A stretch of DNA of 64,000 bases from the NCBI RefSeq assembly GCF_002953935.1, contig NZ_CP026514.1:3038001-3102000 (forward strand), given 5' to 3'. The position numbers and the translations under genes are program-made. The stretch is from Arthrobacter sp. PGP41 (GTDB lineage: Bacteria; Actinomycetota; Actinomycetes; Actinomycetales; Micrococcaceae). Below the pieces are notes generated by a model, which made no database searches, was not told where the DNA came from, and was given only the letters and a program-made list of their open reading frames with translations. Each line of letters opens with the position of its first letter. Within the stretch, counting starts at the first letter, position 1. Shown piece by piece: positions 56,957 to 64,000 of the stretch.

Positions 56957-58440
56957 TGAAACTGTCCGAACGGATCAGCGCAGTCCAGGACCGCAATCAG
57001 GCATCTGGCAGCAATGTTGCAGTGCTCGAGCCGACGCGTCCGACTGCTGCCCCCGCCCCGGCGCGGGAGAGCGAGCCGCGGCACTTTCCTGCCCGTCCCA
57101 CCGTCGACGTAACGGCCGACGCCGGTGCTTCCAATGCGCCCAAGGTCCAGCAAGTGGATGTCTTCGCAGCCATGAAGCTCAGGGCCGCCACCGCCCTCTT
57201 CGAACGGATGGGCGCACGCTTCAACGACGCGGCGGTTACCGAGCAGGAGCTCCGAAGCACGGCGAAGGAGGAACTGACCCGCATCATCGACGCCGAGCAG
57301 GTTCCGCTGTCACCCGAGGAACGCACCCGCCTTGTCCGCGACGTTGCCGACGACGTCCTCGGCTATGGCCCTCTCCAGCGCCTGCTCGATGATCCTGATG
57401 TCAGCGAGATCATGGTCAATCGGATGGACCAGATCTACGTTGAACGCAAGGGCAAACTCACACTGTCAGAATCCCGGTTCAGTTCTGAGGAACACCTGCG
57501 CAAGGTCATTGAGCGGATCGTTTCCAAGGTGGGCCGCCGCATCGACGAGTCCTCACCCTTGGTCGATGCGCGCCTTGAGGACGGCTCCCGTGTCAACGCC
57601 GTGATCCCGCCCCTTGCCGTCGGCGGCTCCTCGCTGACTATCCGTAAATTCAGCAAAACCCCGCTGACCGTCCAAAACCTTATCAATTTCGGAACCCTTA
57701 CACCCGAGATGGCGGAATTACTCAACGCCTGTGTCAAAGCCAAACTCAATATCATCGTTTCCGGTGGTACGGGCACCGGCAAAACCACGCTCCTCAATGT
57801 GCTGTCGTCCTTCCTGCCATCGGACGAGCGCATAGTCACGATCGAAGACGCCGTGGAACTCCAGATCCAACAGGAACACGTGGTCCGGCTCGAGAGCCGA
57901 CCGCCTAACACCGAGGGCAAAGGCGAGGTAACCATCCGGGAACTGCTCCGGAACTCGCTGCGTATGCGGCCTGACCGGATCGTGGTGGGCGAGGTCCGTG
58001 GAGGCGAGTCACTGGACATGCTCCAGGCCATGAACACCGGCCACGACGGCTCGCTCTCAACTGTCCACTCGAACTCCCCCCGGGACGCGGTGGCTCGACT
58101 CGAAACGCTTGTGCTCATGGCAGGCATGGACCTGCCTCTGCGGGCCATCCGCGAACAGATCGCGTCAGCGGTCAACCTCATCGTGCAGATCTCGCGGCTC
58201 CGCGACGGCTCCCGCCGCATAACCCACGTCACCGAGGTCCAAGGCATGGAAGGAGATATTGTGACCCTGCAGGATGCTTTCGTCTTCGACTACTCCGCAG
58301 GAGTGGACGCCCATGGCCGTTTCCTCGGCAAACCCGTAGCCACCGGGATCCGGCCCCGATTCATCGACCGGTTCGAGGACCTGGGTATCCACGTTTCACC
58401 GGCCGTGTTCGCAGGCCCGCAGATGCCGGCCGCAAAATAA
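56956..58440 (+). CDS. cpaF: CpaF/TadA-type secretion ATPase, Tad locus 2
   Basis: A 494-residue motor ATPase, nearly collinear with the locus 1 copy after a variable 85-residue N-terminus. Walker A is VSGGTGTGKTTLLNVL; IVTIEDAVELQIQQEHVVRL and GHDGSLSTVHSNSPRDAVAR follow. The cores are so alike that the two motors may have been exchanged or recently duplicated. All catalytic motifs are intact. Confidence 0.94.
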   Translation: MKLSERISAVQDRNQASGSNVAVLEPTRPTAAPAPARESEPRHFPARPTVDVTADAGASNAPKVQQVDVFAAMKLRAATALFERMGARFNDAAVTEQELRSTAKEELTRIIDAEQVPLSPEERTRLVRDVADDVLGYGPLQRLLDDPDVSEIMVNRMDQIYVERKGKLTLSESRFSSEEHLRKVIERIVSKVGRRIDESSPLVDARLEDGSRVNAVIPPLAVGGSSLTIRKFSKTPLTVQNLINFGTLTPEMAELLNACVKAKLNIIVSGGTGTGKTTLLNVLSSFLPSDERIVTIEDAVELQIQQEHVVRLESRPPNTEGKGEVTIRELLRNSLRMRPDRIVVGEVRGGESLDMLQAMNTGHDGSLSTVHSNSPRDAVARLETLVLMAGMDLPLRAIREQIASAVNLIVQISRLRDGSRRITHVTEVQGMEGDIVTLQDAFVFDYSAGVDAHGRFLGKPVATGIRPRFIDRFEDLGIHVSPAVFAGPQMPAAK

Positions 58441-58450
58441 GGGGACAACC

Positions 58451-59383
58451 GTGATCCTTACTGTTGGAGCAATCATCCTGCTTGTCGCCGTGCTTCTGCT
58501 GGGCGTTGCTGCGCTTCAGCCCAGCGCCCCGACAGTGCCGCTGGAGCGCCGTCGTCCTTTTGAATCCGAACCTCCCTCCTCGCTGTCCCGGCTGGCGGGA
58601 TCCGCCGTCAGGTCCTTCGAGCGCCTCTTTACCGGTCGGGATGTCAAAATGTTCTCCCGGGCCGAACTAGAAAATGCCGGGCTGCGGCTGAGTCAGGCCG
58701 AGTTCTTCCTGTTAGTGGGGATCGGCGCATGCGTGGGAATGCTGGTAGGGACTGTCACCGTGGGGCCTCTGGTGGGGTTACTGCTTGCGCTGCTGGCGCC
58801 GTTCGTCGGAAGACTGGTCCTAGGATTCCTGGCCGGAAAACGGCGGGCTGCCTTCGACAGCCAACTGGGCGACACCCTGCAACTGCTCTCCGGCGGACTG
58901 CGGGCCGGCCACAGCATCCTCCGCGCAATCGACGCCGCCGCCGCAGAATCACAAAAGCCTACGTCTGAGGAGATGCGGCGTGTGATCACGGAAACCAGCC
59001 TGGGCCGTGACCTGCTGGCCGCCCTGAATGACACTGCCGACAGGATGCAGAACGAAGACTTCGTGTGGATCTCCCAAGCCATACAGATCAACCGTGAAGT
59101 GGGCGGTAACCTAGCGGATGTCCTGGACCAGACCGGCGAAACTATCCGTGAGCGCAGTGAGATCAAGGGCCACATCAAAGCCCTCGCCGCTGAGGGCAAG
59201 TTCTCCGCATACATCCTGATCGCCATGCCCTTCGGCATCGTAGCCATGCTGGTGGCTATGAGTCCGACCTACATGAATTCCATGTTCGCCCATCCTTTGG
59301 GCTGGGCGATGATGGGGGTCTCCTTCGTCCTCATGACTATCGGCGCGCTGTGGATGCGCAAGATAATCGACCTGAAGTTCTGA
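58451..59383 (+). CDS. tadB: Tad platform protein TadB, locus 2
   Basis: A 310-residue T2SS-F membrane protein with a first helix (GAIILLVAVLLLGVAAL), a helical pair near residues 80-125, a cytoplasmic domain with LGDTLQLLSGGLRAGHSILR and WISQAIQINREVGGNLADVL, and a C-terminal pair. GTG 58451 is preceded by AAGGGGACAACC. The overall layout equals locus 1 TadB. Confidence 0.91.
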   Translation: MILTVGAIILLVAVLLLGVAALQPSAPTVPLERRRPFESEPPSSLSRLAGSAVRSFERLFTGRDVKMFSRAELENAGLRLSQAEFFLLVGIGACVGMLVGTVTVGPLVGLLLALLAPFVGRLVLGFLAGKRRAAFDSQLGDTLQLLSGGLRAGHSILRAIDAAAAESQKPTSEEMRRVITETSLGRDLLAALNDTADRMQNEDFVWISQAIQINREVGGNLADVLDQTGETIRERSEIKGHIKALAAEGKFSAYILIAMPFGIVAMLVAMSPTYMNSMFAHPLGWAMMGVSFVLMTIGALWMRKIIDLKF

Positions 59384-59389
59384 GAAAAC

Positions 59390-60274
59390 ATGAACGTGAT
59401 CATTCTCCTCTCGGTCGTCCTAGTCTCCGTTCCCATAGCCGCCCTGGCCTGGTCCGTCCTCACCGTGGACAAGCAGGGCCAGTTAGCGGTGAGCGAATTG
59501 CTGGCCCGGGGCGCCCCATCAGTCAGCGTGGCCCCGGCCGAAAAACGAAGCCTGCTCGAAACAATTGGACGCCGGATTACGCCCCCGGGCTACGTCGCAT
59601 TCCTGGATCGTTTGCTTTCGCTCGCCGGGCGGCCCCTTTCCATGCCATTGGGCAAAGTAATGGGCACCAAGTTGGCGCTCGGACTTACGGGGCTCGTGTT
59701 AGGGCTCTACATGACGGTGGTGGGAACCACGCCGCTCATGAAACTTGCAGGCCTTTTCGTCCTATTCCTGGGTTATTTCATTCCGGACCTCCTGCTGTAC
59801 AGCAAGGGAAAAGAACGGCAGAAGGTTATCCAGCTGGAACTCGCGAACACCCTCGACCAAATGCTGATTTCCGTGGAGGCCGGCTTGGGTTTCGAAGGCG
59901 CCATGGCACGGGCTGGCGAGAACGGGAAGGGCCCGCTCTCCGAGGAACTAGTGCGCACCCTGCAGGACATGCAGGTCGGCCGCAGCCGGAGGGAGGCCTA
60001 TCTGGCGCTTGCCGAACGAACCAGTATCCCTGAACTTCGCAGCTTCGTGCAGGCGATAATCCAGGCGGACACCTACGGCATTGCCATCAGCCGGGTGCTT
60101 CGCGTCCAAGCCAAGGTGATGCGCATGAAACGGCGGCAGCGCGCTGAAGAAAAGGCAATGAAGCTCCCCGTAATGATCCTGTTTCCACTGCTCTTCTTCA
60201 TTTTCCCGGTCCTCTTCATCGCCATCCTTGGACCGGCCGTCATCAATACCGTGGTGACTTTGGGCGGACAATAG
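59390..60274 (+). CDS. tadC: Tad platform protein TadC, locus 2
   Basis: A 294-residue T2SS-F membrane protein with QLELANTLDQMLISVEAGLG, MQVGRSRREAYLALAERT and the C-terminal VMILFPLLFFIFPVLFIAIL. It starts 6 bp after tadB. No strong terminator follows, so read-through into the Hpt-like gene 91 bp downstream is possible. Confidence 0.91.
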   Translation: MNVIILLSVVLVSVPIAALAWSVLTVDKQGQLAVSELLARGAPSVSVAPAEKRSLLETIGRRITPPGYVAFLDRLLSLAGRPLSMPLGKVMGTKLALGLTGLVLGLYMTVVGTTPLMKLAGLFVLFLGYFIPDLLLYSKGKERQKVIQLELANTLDQMLISVEAGLGFEGAMARAGENGKGPLSEELVRTLQDMQVGRSRREAYLALAERTSIPELRSFVQAIIQADTYGIAISRVLRVQAKVMRMKRRQRAEEKAMKLPVMILFPLLFFIFPVLFIAILGPAVINTVVTLGGQ

Positions 60275-60365
60275 GCCACGGCCTCCGTCTCAAAGGATCC
60301 GCAAGGTTTCCACAGGATCACCCGAATTAGGACAACGGACGAATTACAGGAAGTAGCCTTGAATC

Positions 60366-60830
60366 ATGCAAAATCACGATCCCGGCTTCAGCAGCGAGGC
60401 CGCCGCTGCGGGCTACCTGCCGCCCGGGGTCGCTTCAGCCGCAGGAACACCACCCTCACAGGAAACGGCCGGACTCTTGCCGCTCGTTGACGCCGCGGTC
60501 CTCGAAGAGCTCGAAGACGAGCTCGCGGGCTCCGGCCTGGCCCAGCGCTTCGCCCGCGACTATGCAGCCATGTGGGACCAGCGCTACGCCCGGCTGGCCG
60601 CAGCAGTTGACAACCAGGACAGGGACTCTGCCCTTGACGCCGTAATAAGCCTGAAGATCACGTCCATGATGGTGGGCGGACTCCGCCTCGCGAAACTTGC
60701 CGAACTGCTGGAGGCCGTCATCCGCATAGGTGACTTTGGCCAAAGCAAGGTGTTGATGGTGCGGGTGGCAGAGGACGGCGGGCATACGGTGTCCGAGTTG
60801 CAGGCCAACTACATCCTGGAAAACGACTGA
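60366..60830 (+). CDS. Hpt-like helical protein lacking the phospho-acceptor histidine
   Basis: A 154-residue soluble protein. The first 40 residues are Pro/Ala-rich; the rest is a helical bundle resembling a histidine phosphotransfer domain, with ELEDELAGSGLAQRFARDYA and DAVISLKITSMMVGGLRLAK. In Hpt proteins the second segment reads AHSLKGSS-like with the phosphorylated His; here that position is isoleucine, so classical phosphotransfer is unlikely. It may bind a receiver domain without phosphorylation. It lies after Tad locus 2 and converges with the response regulator gene with a 6-bp gap. Confidence 0.7.
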   Translation: MQNHDPGFSSEAAAAGYLPPGVASAAGTPPSQETAGLLPLVDAAVLEELEDELAGSGLAQRFARDYAAMWDQRYARLAAAVDNQDRDSALDAVISLKITSMMVGGLRLAKLAELLEAVIRIGDFGQSKVLMVRVAEDGGHTVSELQANYILEND

Positions 60831-60836
60831 TCCTGA

Positions 60837-61628
60837 TCAACCCTCGGACTGTCTGCTGGGAGCCAGCCGGTACCCCACGCCGCGGACCGTCTGCAGCCAG
60901 CGCGGGGACACCTGGTCCTCCTTGAGCTTGCGGCGCAGATTTCCCACATGGACCTCGACTGCGCGTTCGTCCGCCTCGCTGATGTACGTGTCATGGTCAT
61001 AGAACTCGCCGCGCACGGCCCGGACCAGGTCAGCCCGGGTGCACACTGCACCGCCGCCGCGCAGCAGCACATGCAGTAGATCGAACTCGCTGCGGGTAAG
61101 CCCCAGCGGTTCACCCTTGATCTCCACCGTACGCGTGCGGTGGTTCAGCGTAAGTCCATTGTGGTGCAGGACGGCGGTGTCATGGGTTCTCGCTGCGGCG
61201 GCCGGAGCAGGAGGCGCTCCCCCCGCGGACACGTCCGCTTTCTGCCCGCTGACTTCGTGCCTCGGCCTGCGCATCATTGCGGCTACGCGCGCCCGCAGTT
61301 CCCGGGGCCGGAACGGCTTGGCAATGTAGTCGTCCGCACCAGCGTTGAGGGCGGACAGCAGGTCCGGTTCCTCAGTCCTGCCGGTCAGCATTACCACATA
61401 GGCGTTACTGAAATGTCGGATCCGACGCAGTACCTCAAAGCCGTCGATGTCTGGCAGTCCAATGTCCAGTGTCACCACATTGGCCTGCTTGGTGCGGACC
61501 ACTTCTACTCCGGCCCGCCCGTCCGCGGCTGTATGCACTTCAAAGCCGGCCTGGGTGAGCACACCTTCCAGCAGGTTGCGCACGTCGGCGTCGTCTTCTA
61601 TTACTACCGCCACACCAAGTTCGTCCAT
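60837..61628 (-). CDS. OmpR/PhoB-type response regulator
   Basis: A 263-residue two-domain regulator. The receiver domain has the acidic pair EDDADVR (residues 11-17), the phospho-acceptor Asp55 in TLDIGLPDIDG, Thr in MLTGR and Lys104 in IAKPFRP. An Ala/Gly-rich linker leads to a winged-helix DNA-binding domain (LGLTRSEFDLLHVLLRGGG, VEVHVGNLRRKL, VRGVGYRLAP). ATG 61628 is preferred, with GGGGA six bases upstream, over ATG 61640. It diverges from a histidine kinase gene, its probable partner. Confidence 0.93.
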   Translation of the reverse strand: MDELGVAVVIEDDADVRNLLEGVLTQAGFEVHTAADGRAGVEVVRTKQANVVTLDIGLPDIDGFEVLRRIRHFSNAYVVMLTGRTEEPDLLSALNAGADDYIAKPFRPRELRARVAAMMRRPRHEVSGQKADVSAGGAPPAPAAAARTHDTAVLHHNGLTLNHRTRTVEIKGEPLGLTRSEFDLLHVLLRGGGAVCTRADLVRAVRGEFYDHDTYISEADERAVEVHVGNLRRKLKEDQVSPRWLQTVRGVGYRLAPSRQSEG

Positions 61629-61879
61629 TACTATCCCCATGCCAGGCGGATATGCCCCCCATTGGCCCAGCGCCAATGCCATACCCGCTCCAACCATTTA
61701 TACGCTACTCGTAAGCGCTGCTGTTGACATCCATTCGACATTGATTTCGAAAAGTCAATTATCATGACAAGGGATGTGGATTATGATACCGAAAGGATGG
61801 GGCACGGTGACCCACCCGAAAATGCATTACAGCTGCGAATGCTCCAGCTTCGGGACAGTCCCAGAAATGGTGGTCGACG
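61629..61879. promoter_or_regulatory. AT-rich divergent regulatory region of the two-component pair
   Basis: These 251 bp between the regulator and kinase genes contain an AT-rich patch with inverted pairs: ATTGA (61740) with TCAAT (61755), and TATCAT (61760) with ATGATA (61783). A TTGACA at 61724 could be a -35 box. Autoregulation by the response regulator at these sites is plausible but not shown. Confidence 0.4.
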
Positions 61880-63550
61880 GTGGCTGAACACCTGTTCCAG
61901 CCTGGACCTGCGCGGATTTTCCGTGGTCTCGGACCCCGGGCCCAGGCGGCCCTGTGCCAGCTCCCACTCACGTTGATTGTGGCGGGGCTTGCGGTGGCTA
62001 CGCCCTTTGCATGGCCGGCGTTGCTGCACAGTCCCCTCTATATGGCCGGCATCCTCCTCCATGCGATCCTCTTCCTAGGCTGTTTCCTGGTGCCGTGGGA
62101 ACGCTTTGGCCACCAGGCCTATCTGTTTGTGCCCATCCTGGACTTCGCGGCAATCGGGCTCCTGCGCAACGGAGCCGCCCCGCTCCTGCCGGGGCTCGCT
62201 GTCCTGGTGGTATTCCCGGTGATCTGGCTTTCCGCCTCGGGAATGCTCACGCGCAGCAGCCTTGTGCTCAGCTTTGTTGGCCCAATGTTCATCGTGGTCC
62301 CCCCAGTGGTGGGACGATTCCCCAACCTCAACGCCTCGGACATCACCACCGTGATCCTCTTTCCCCTCATGATGCTGTCCGTATCGCTGGCCATCCGCTT
62401 CGCGAGCATCCACCTCCGTTTGCAGCAGCGCGAACTCGCGGAGAAAGACACCGAACTCCGGAAACTGCTGCAGGAGAGCCGGGAACGGGAAAAGCTGCTC
62501 CAGACGGTCCTTGACGCCACCGACGTCGGAATTGCCGCCGTCGACCGTACCGGCCATTTCCTCGTCTCCAACAACCGTCAACGCCACTTCCGCCGCGCCA
62601 CCGGCGCCGACGACGCCGTGCCGGGCCAGGGACACCAGCTGATCTTCGGGCAGGACAGGCGTACCCCTCTGCCACCGGAAAAACGTCCCATCAACCGGGC
62701 GATCGCAGGCGAGTCCTTTGCCGACTATCTGGTGTGGGCCGGCGAAGGAACCGAACAGCGCGCCTTGTCCACGGCAGCGCGCCCCCTGGTCAGCGAGGAC
62801 GGCAGCTTCAACGGTGCGGTGGTGGTCTACAGCGATGTCACCGGCTGGGTGGAAGCCCTCGCCGCCAACCAGGAACTCGTCACGAACGTCTCCCACGAGT
62901 TCAAGTCCCCCCTGAATTCGATCATCGGCAACATCGACCTCGTCCTGGACGACGTCGGCGCGGAACTGCCGCCGCAGGTGGCCCAGCGCCTGCTGGTGGT
63001 CCAGCGGAACGCGGAACGGCTGGTTGCCCTCGTCTCCGACCTTTCGGCGTCGGCGTCGGCCGCCCTGAATGTCCACCCGAAGCGGACAGACCTGGCCAGC
63101 CTGGTGGAGACCAGTCTCGGTTCCGCGCAGGCCCAGGCTGAGCGGGCACACATCGAACTCAGGACCGACGTTCCTTCGCCCCTCTGGGCCTACGCGGATC
63201 CGCTGCGCATCGGGCAGGCACTGGACAACCTCGTCTCCAACGCCATCAAGTACTCCCCCGACGGCGGGACGGTCAGCGTCAGCGCCAGTTTCAGTGAGGA
63301 CTGGGTCCGGCTCAGCGTCAGCGACACCGGAATGGGCATGAGCAGCGAGGACACTGCAAGGGTCTTCAAGCGCTTCTTCCGGACGGAGTCTGCACGGAAG
63401 GCGGCCATATCCGGCGCAGGGCTTGGCCTGTCCATCACCAAGATGATTGTGGAGGGTCACGGCGGCACCATCACCTGTGAGAGCGGCCAGGGCAAGGGCA
63501 GCACGTTCACGCTGACGCTCCCGGCGGACGGGCCCCCGCCGTCCTTCTAG
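61880..63550 (+). CDS. Membrane sensor histidine kinase with PAS-like domain
   Basis: A 556-residue kinase. About six helices occupy residues 25-170, with almost no extracytoplasmic domain. A coiled coil (LRLQQRELAEKDTELRKLL) and a PAS-like domain (LLQTVLDATDVGIAAVDRTG) follow, then HisKA with NVSHEFKSPLNSI (His339) and HATPase_c with LDNLVSNAIKYSPDGG, VSDTGMGM and GAGLGLSITKMI. All catalytic boxes are intact. The signal is probably sensed in the membrane or through the PAS domain. The start is GTG 61880. Its partner is likely the divergent regulator. Confidence 0.92.
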   Translation: MAEHLFQPGPARIFRGLGPRAQAALCQLPLTLIVAGLAVATPFAWPALLHSPLYMAGILLHAILFLGCFLVPWERFGHQAYLFVPILDFAAIGLLRNGAAPLLPGLAVLVVFPVIWLSASGMLTRSSLVLSFVGPMFIVVPPVVGRFPNLNASDITTVILFPLMMLSVSLAIRFASIHLRLQQRELAEKDTELRKLLQESREREKLLQTVLDATDVGIAAVDRTGHFLVSNNRQRHFRRATGADDAVPGQGHQLIFGQDRRTPLPPEKRPINRAIAGESFADYLVWAGEGTEQRALSTAARPLVSEDGSFNGAVVVYSDVTGWVEALAANQELVTNVSHEFKSPLNSIIGNIDLVLDDVGAELPPQVAQRLLVVQRNAERLVALVSDLSASASAALNVHPKRTDLASLVETSLGSAQAQAERAHIELRTDVPSPLWAYADPLRIGQALDNLVSNAIKYSPDGGTVSVSASFSEDWVRLSVSDTGMGMSSEDTARVFKRFFRTESARKAAISGAGLGLSITKMIVEGHGGTITCESGQGKGSTFTLTLPADGPPPSF

Positions 63551-63551
63551 G

Positions 63552-63567
63552 CCGGGCCCACGCCCGG
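63552..63567. terminator. Small hairpin between the kinase and truA
   Basis: CCGGGC and GCCCGG arms with a CCAC loop lie 1 bp after the kinase stop, in the 43-bp gap to the convergent truA stop. There is no T-run, so it is a weak candidate. Confidence 0.4.
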
Positions 63568-63593
63568 AGGATTCCCTGGCCGTACTTGCGAGG

Positions 63594-64000
63594 TTAGGGT
63601 GCGGGTGGGGACGAGTGCTCCCGCAGCGCCCTTGTCAGTTCCGAGCGGGCCAGCAGCTCGTCGTCTGACGGGTAGGCCACTTCCTCCAGCACCAGCGGGT
63701 GCGGCGCGGCGAGCACGGACCTGGCGTCCCGCTTCCTGGCCAGCAGGCGCTCATGCAGCCAGCCCGGTTCTTCAACGCCCTCCCCCACATACAGGGCAGA
63801 GCCGATCAGGGCGCGCACCATGTTGTGGCAAAAGGCGTCGGCCTGGACAGTGGCCACGATGACGCCGTCTTCGGCCCGCGTGAACTCGAAGCGCTGGAGC
63901 TCGCGGATGGTGGTTGCACCCTCCCGCGGCTTGCAGAAGGACAGGAAGTTCTGCAGCCCCAGGAGCTTGGCGGCACCCTCATTGAGCAGATCAACGTCCA
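63594..64000 (-). CDS. truA: tRNA pseudouridine synthase A (TruA), C-terminal part (partial)
   Basis: The last 134 or so codons of a TruA-type enzyme, which makes pseudouridine at positions 38-40 of tRNAs. The frame enters from the right edge and ends at TAA 63594. LLGLQNFLSFCKPREGATTI and the C-terminal signature ADAFCHNMVRALIGSALYVG (RNA-binding and fold residues) are clear. The catalytic aspartate lies outside the window. The tail after about 100 residues, with HPLVLEEVAYPSDDEL, is typical of actinobacterial TruA. Confidence 0.9.
   Translation of the reverse strand, partial: DVDLLNEGAAKLLGLQNFLSFCKPREGATTIRELQRFEFTRAEDGVIVATVQADAFCHNMVRALIGSALYVGEGVEEPGWLHERLLARKRDARSVLAAPHPLVLEEVAYPSDDELLARSELTRALREHSSPPAP

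Noticed and set aside
44988..60274. Missing secretin (RcpA/CpaC) as a sign of broken Tad loci
   Set aside because: Actinobacteria have no typical outer membrane secretin, so its absence is expected rather than a defect.
61764..61976. 70-residue frame upstream of the histidine kinase
   Set aside because: It overlaps the kinase start and the AT-rich control region, with no domain and no convincing ribosome binding site.

Overview
The window looks like chromosomal DNA from a high-GC actinobacterium of the family Micrococcaceae, most likely Arthrobacter or Pseudarthrobacter. Support comes from a mycothiol-type glycosyltransferase (MshA), a single-subunit inositol-3-phosphate synthase, the glgX-treY-treZ trehalose operon (a classic Arthrobacter arrangement), HrcA/CIRCE-type control of groESL, many GTG starts, and Tad pilus loci without any outer-membrane secretin. 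This is inference from gene content; no database search was run.

Layout. 1-8.5 kb: the start of an ATP-dependent DNA ligase, a RibD-C reductase, groEL and groES with two CIRCE operators, an EamA transporter, a small membrane protein, a THUMP-like methyltransferase, a shikimate dehydrogenase-like enzyme and a lipoprotein GH3 hexosaminidase. 8.5-13.8 kb: a YbdK-type ligase, then alr-tsaE-tsaB-rimI-tsaD on the minus strand, coupled by 1-4 bp overlaps (tRNA t6A synthesis, S18 acetylation and D-alanine supply). 13.8-22.4 kb: a PfkB kinase diverging from a GH4 phospho-glucosidase, then mshA, fhs, an unusual cassette bounded by inverted arrays of a 32-bp repeat, ino1 and an aldo/keto reductase. 22.4-28.8 kb: the treZ-treY-glgX operon, which converts glycogen to trehalose. 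28.8-38.3 kb: nnr and acpS, glmS, coaA, an M15 lipoprotein peptidase, a GT87 mannosyltransferase, mscL and glmM. 38.4-43.6 kb: three cell-surface glycosylation genes (DUF6541 membrane protein, GT2-GtrA fusion, GT39) with visibly more A/T-rich codons. They sit between glmM and rpsI-rplM, which I expect to be adjacent in relatives.

44.9-60.3 kb holds the most distinctive feature: one prepilin peptidase gene (tadV) followed by two complete Tad/Flp pilus loci in tandem. Both run flp-tadE-tadG-cpaB-tadZ-cpaF-tadB-tadC. They are clearly paralogous but diverged, and the first is visibly less GC-rich. In each, a perfect 13-bp stem-loop separates the pilin gene from the assembly genes, which suggests high pilin and low machinery expression. 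After them come an Hpt-like protein that lacks the expected phospho-acceptor histidine, a divergent OmpR-type regulator and sensor kinase pair, and the C-terminal end of truA at the right edge.

How the parts fit: many of the genes serve the cell envelope (alr, glmS, glmM, glycosyltransferases, pili, mscL, the M15 peptidase) or stress protection (GroESL, trehalose, mycothiol, inositol). The best candidates for undescribed biology are the 32-bp repeat cassette (19.55-20.01 kb), the paired Tad loci with their hairpins, and the histidine-less Hpt protein beside the two-component system.
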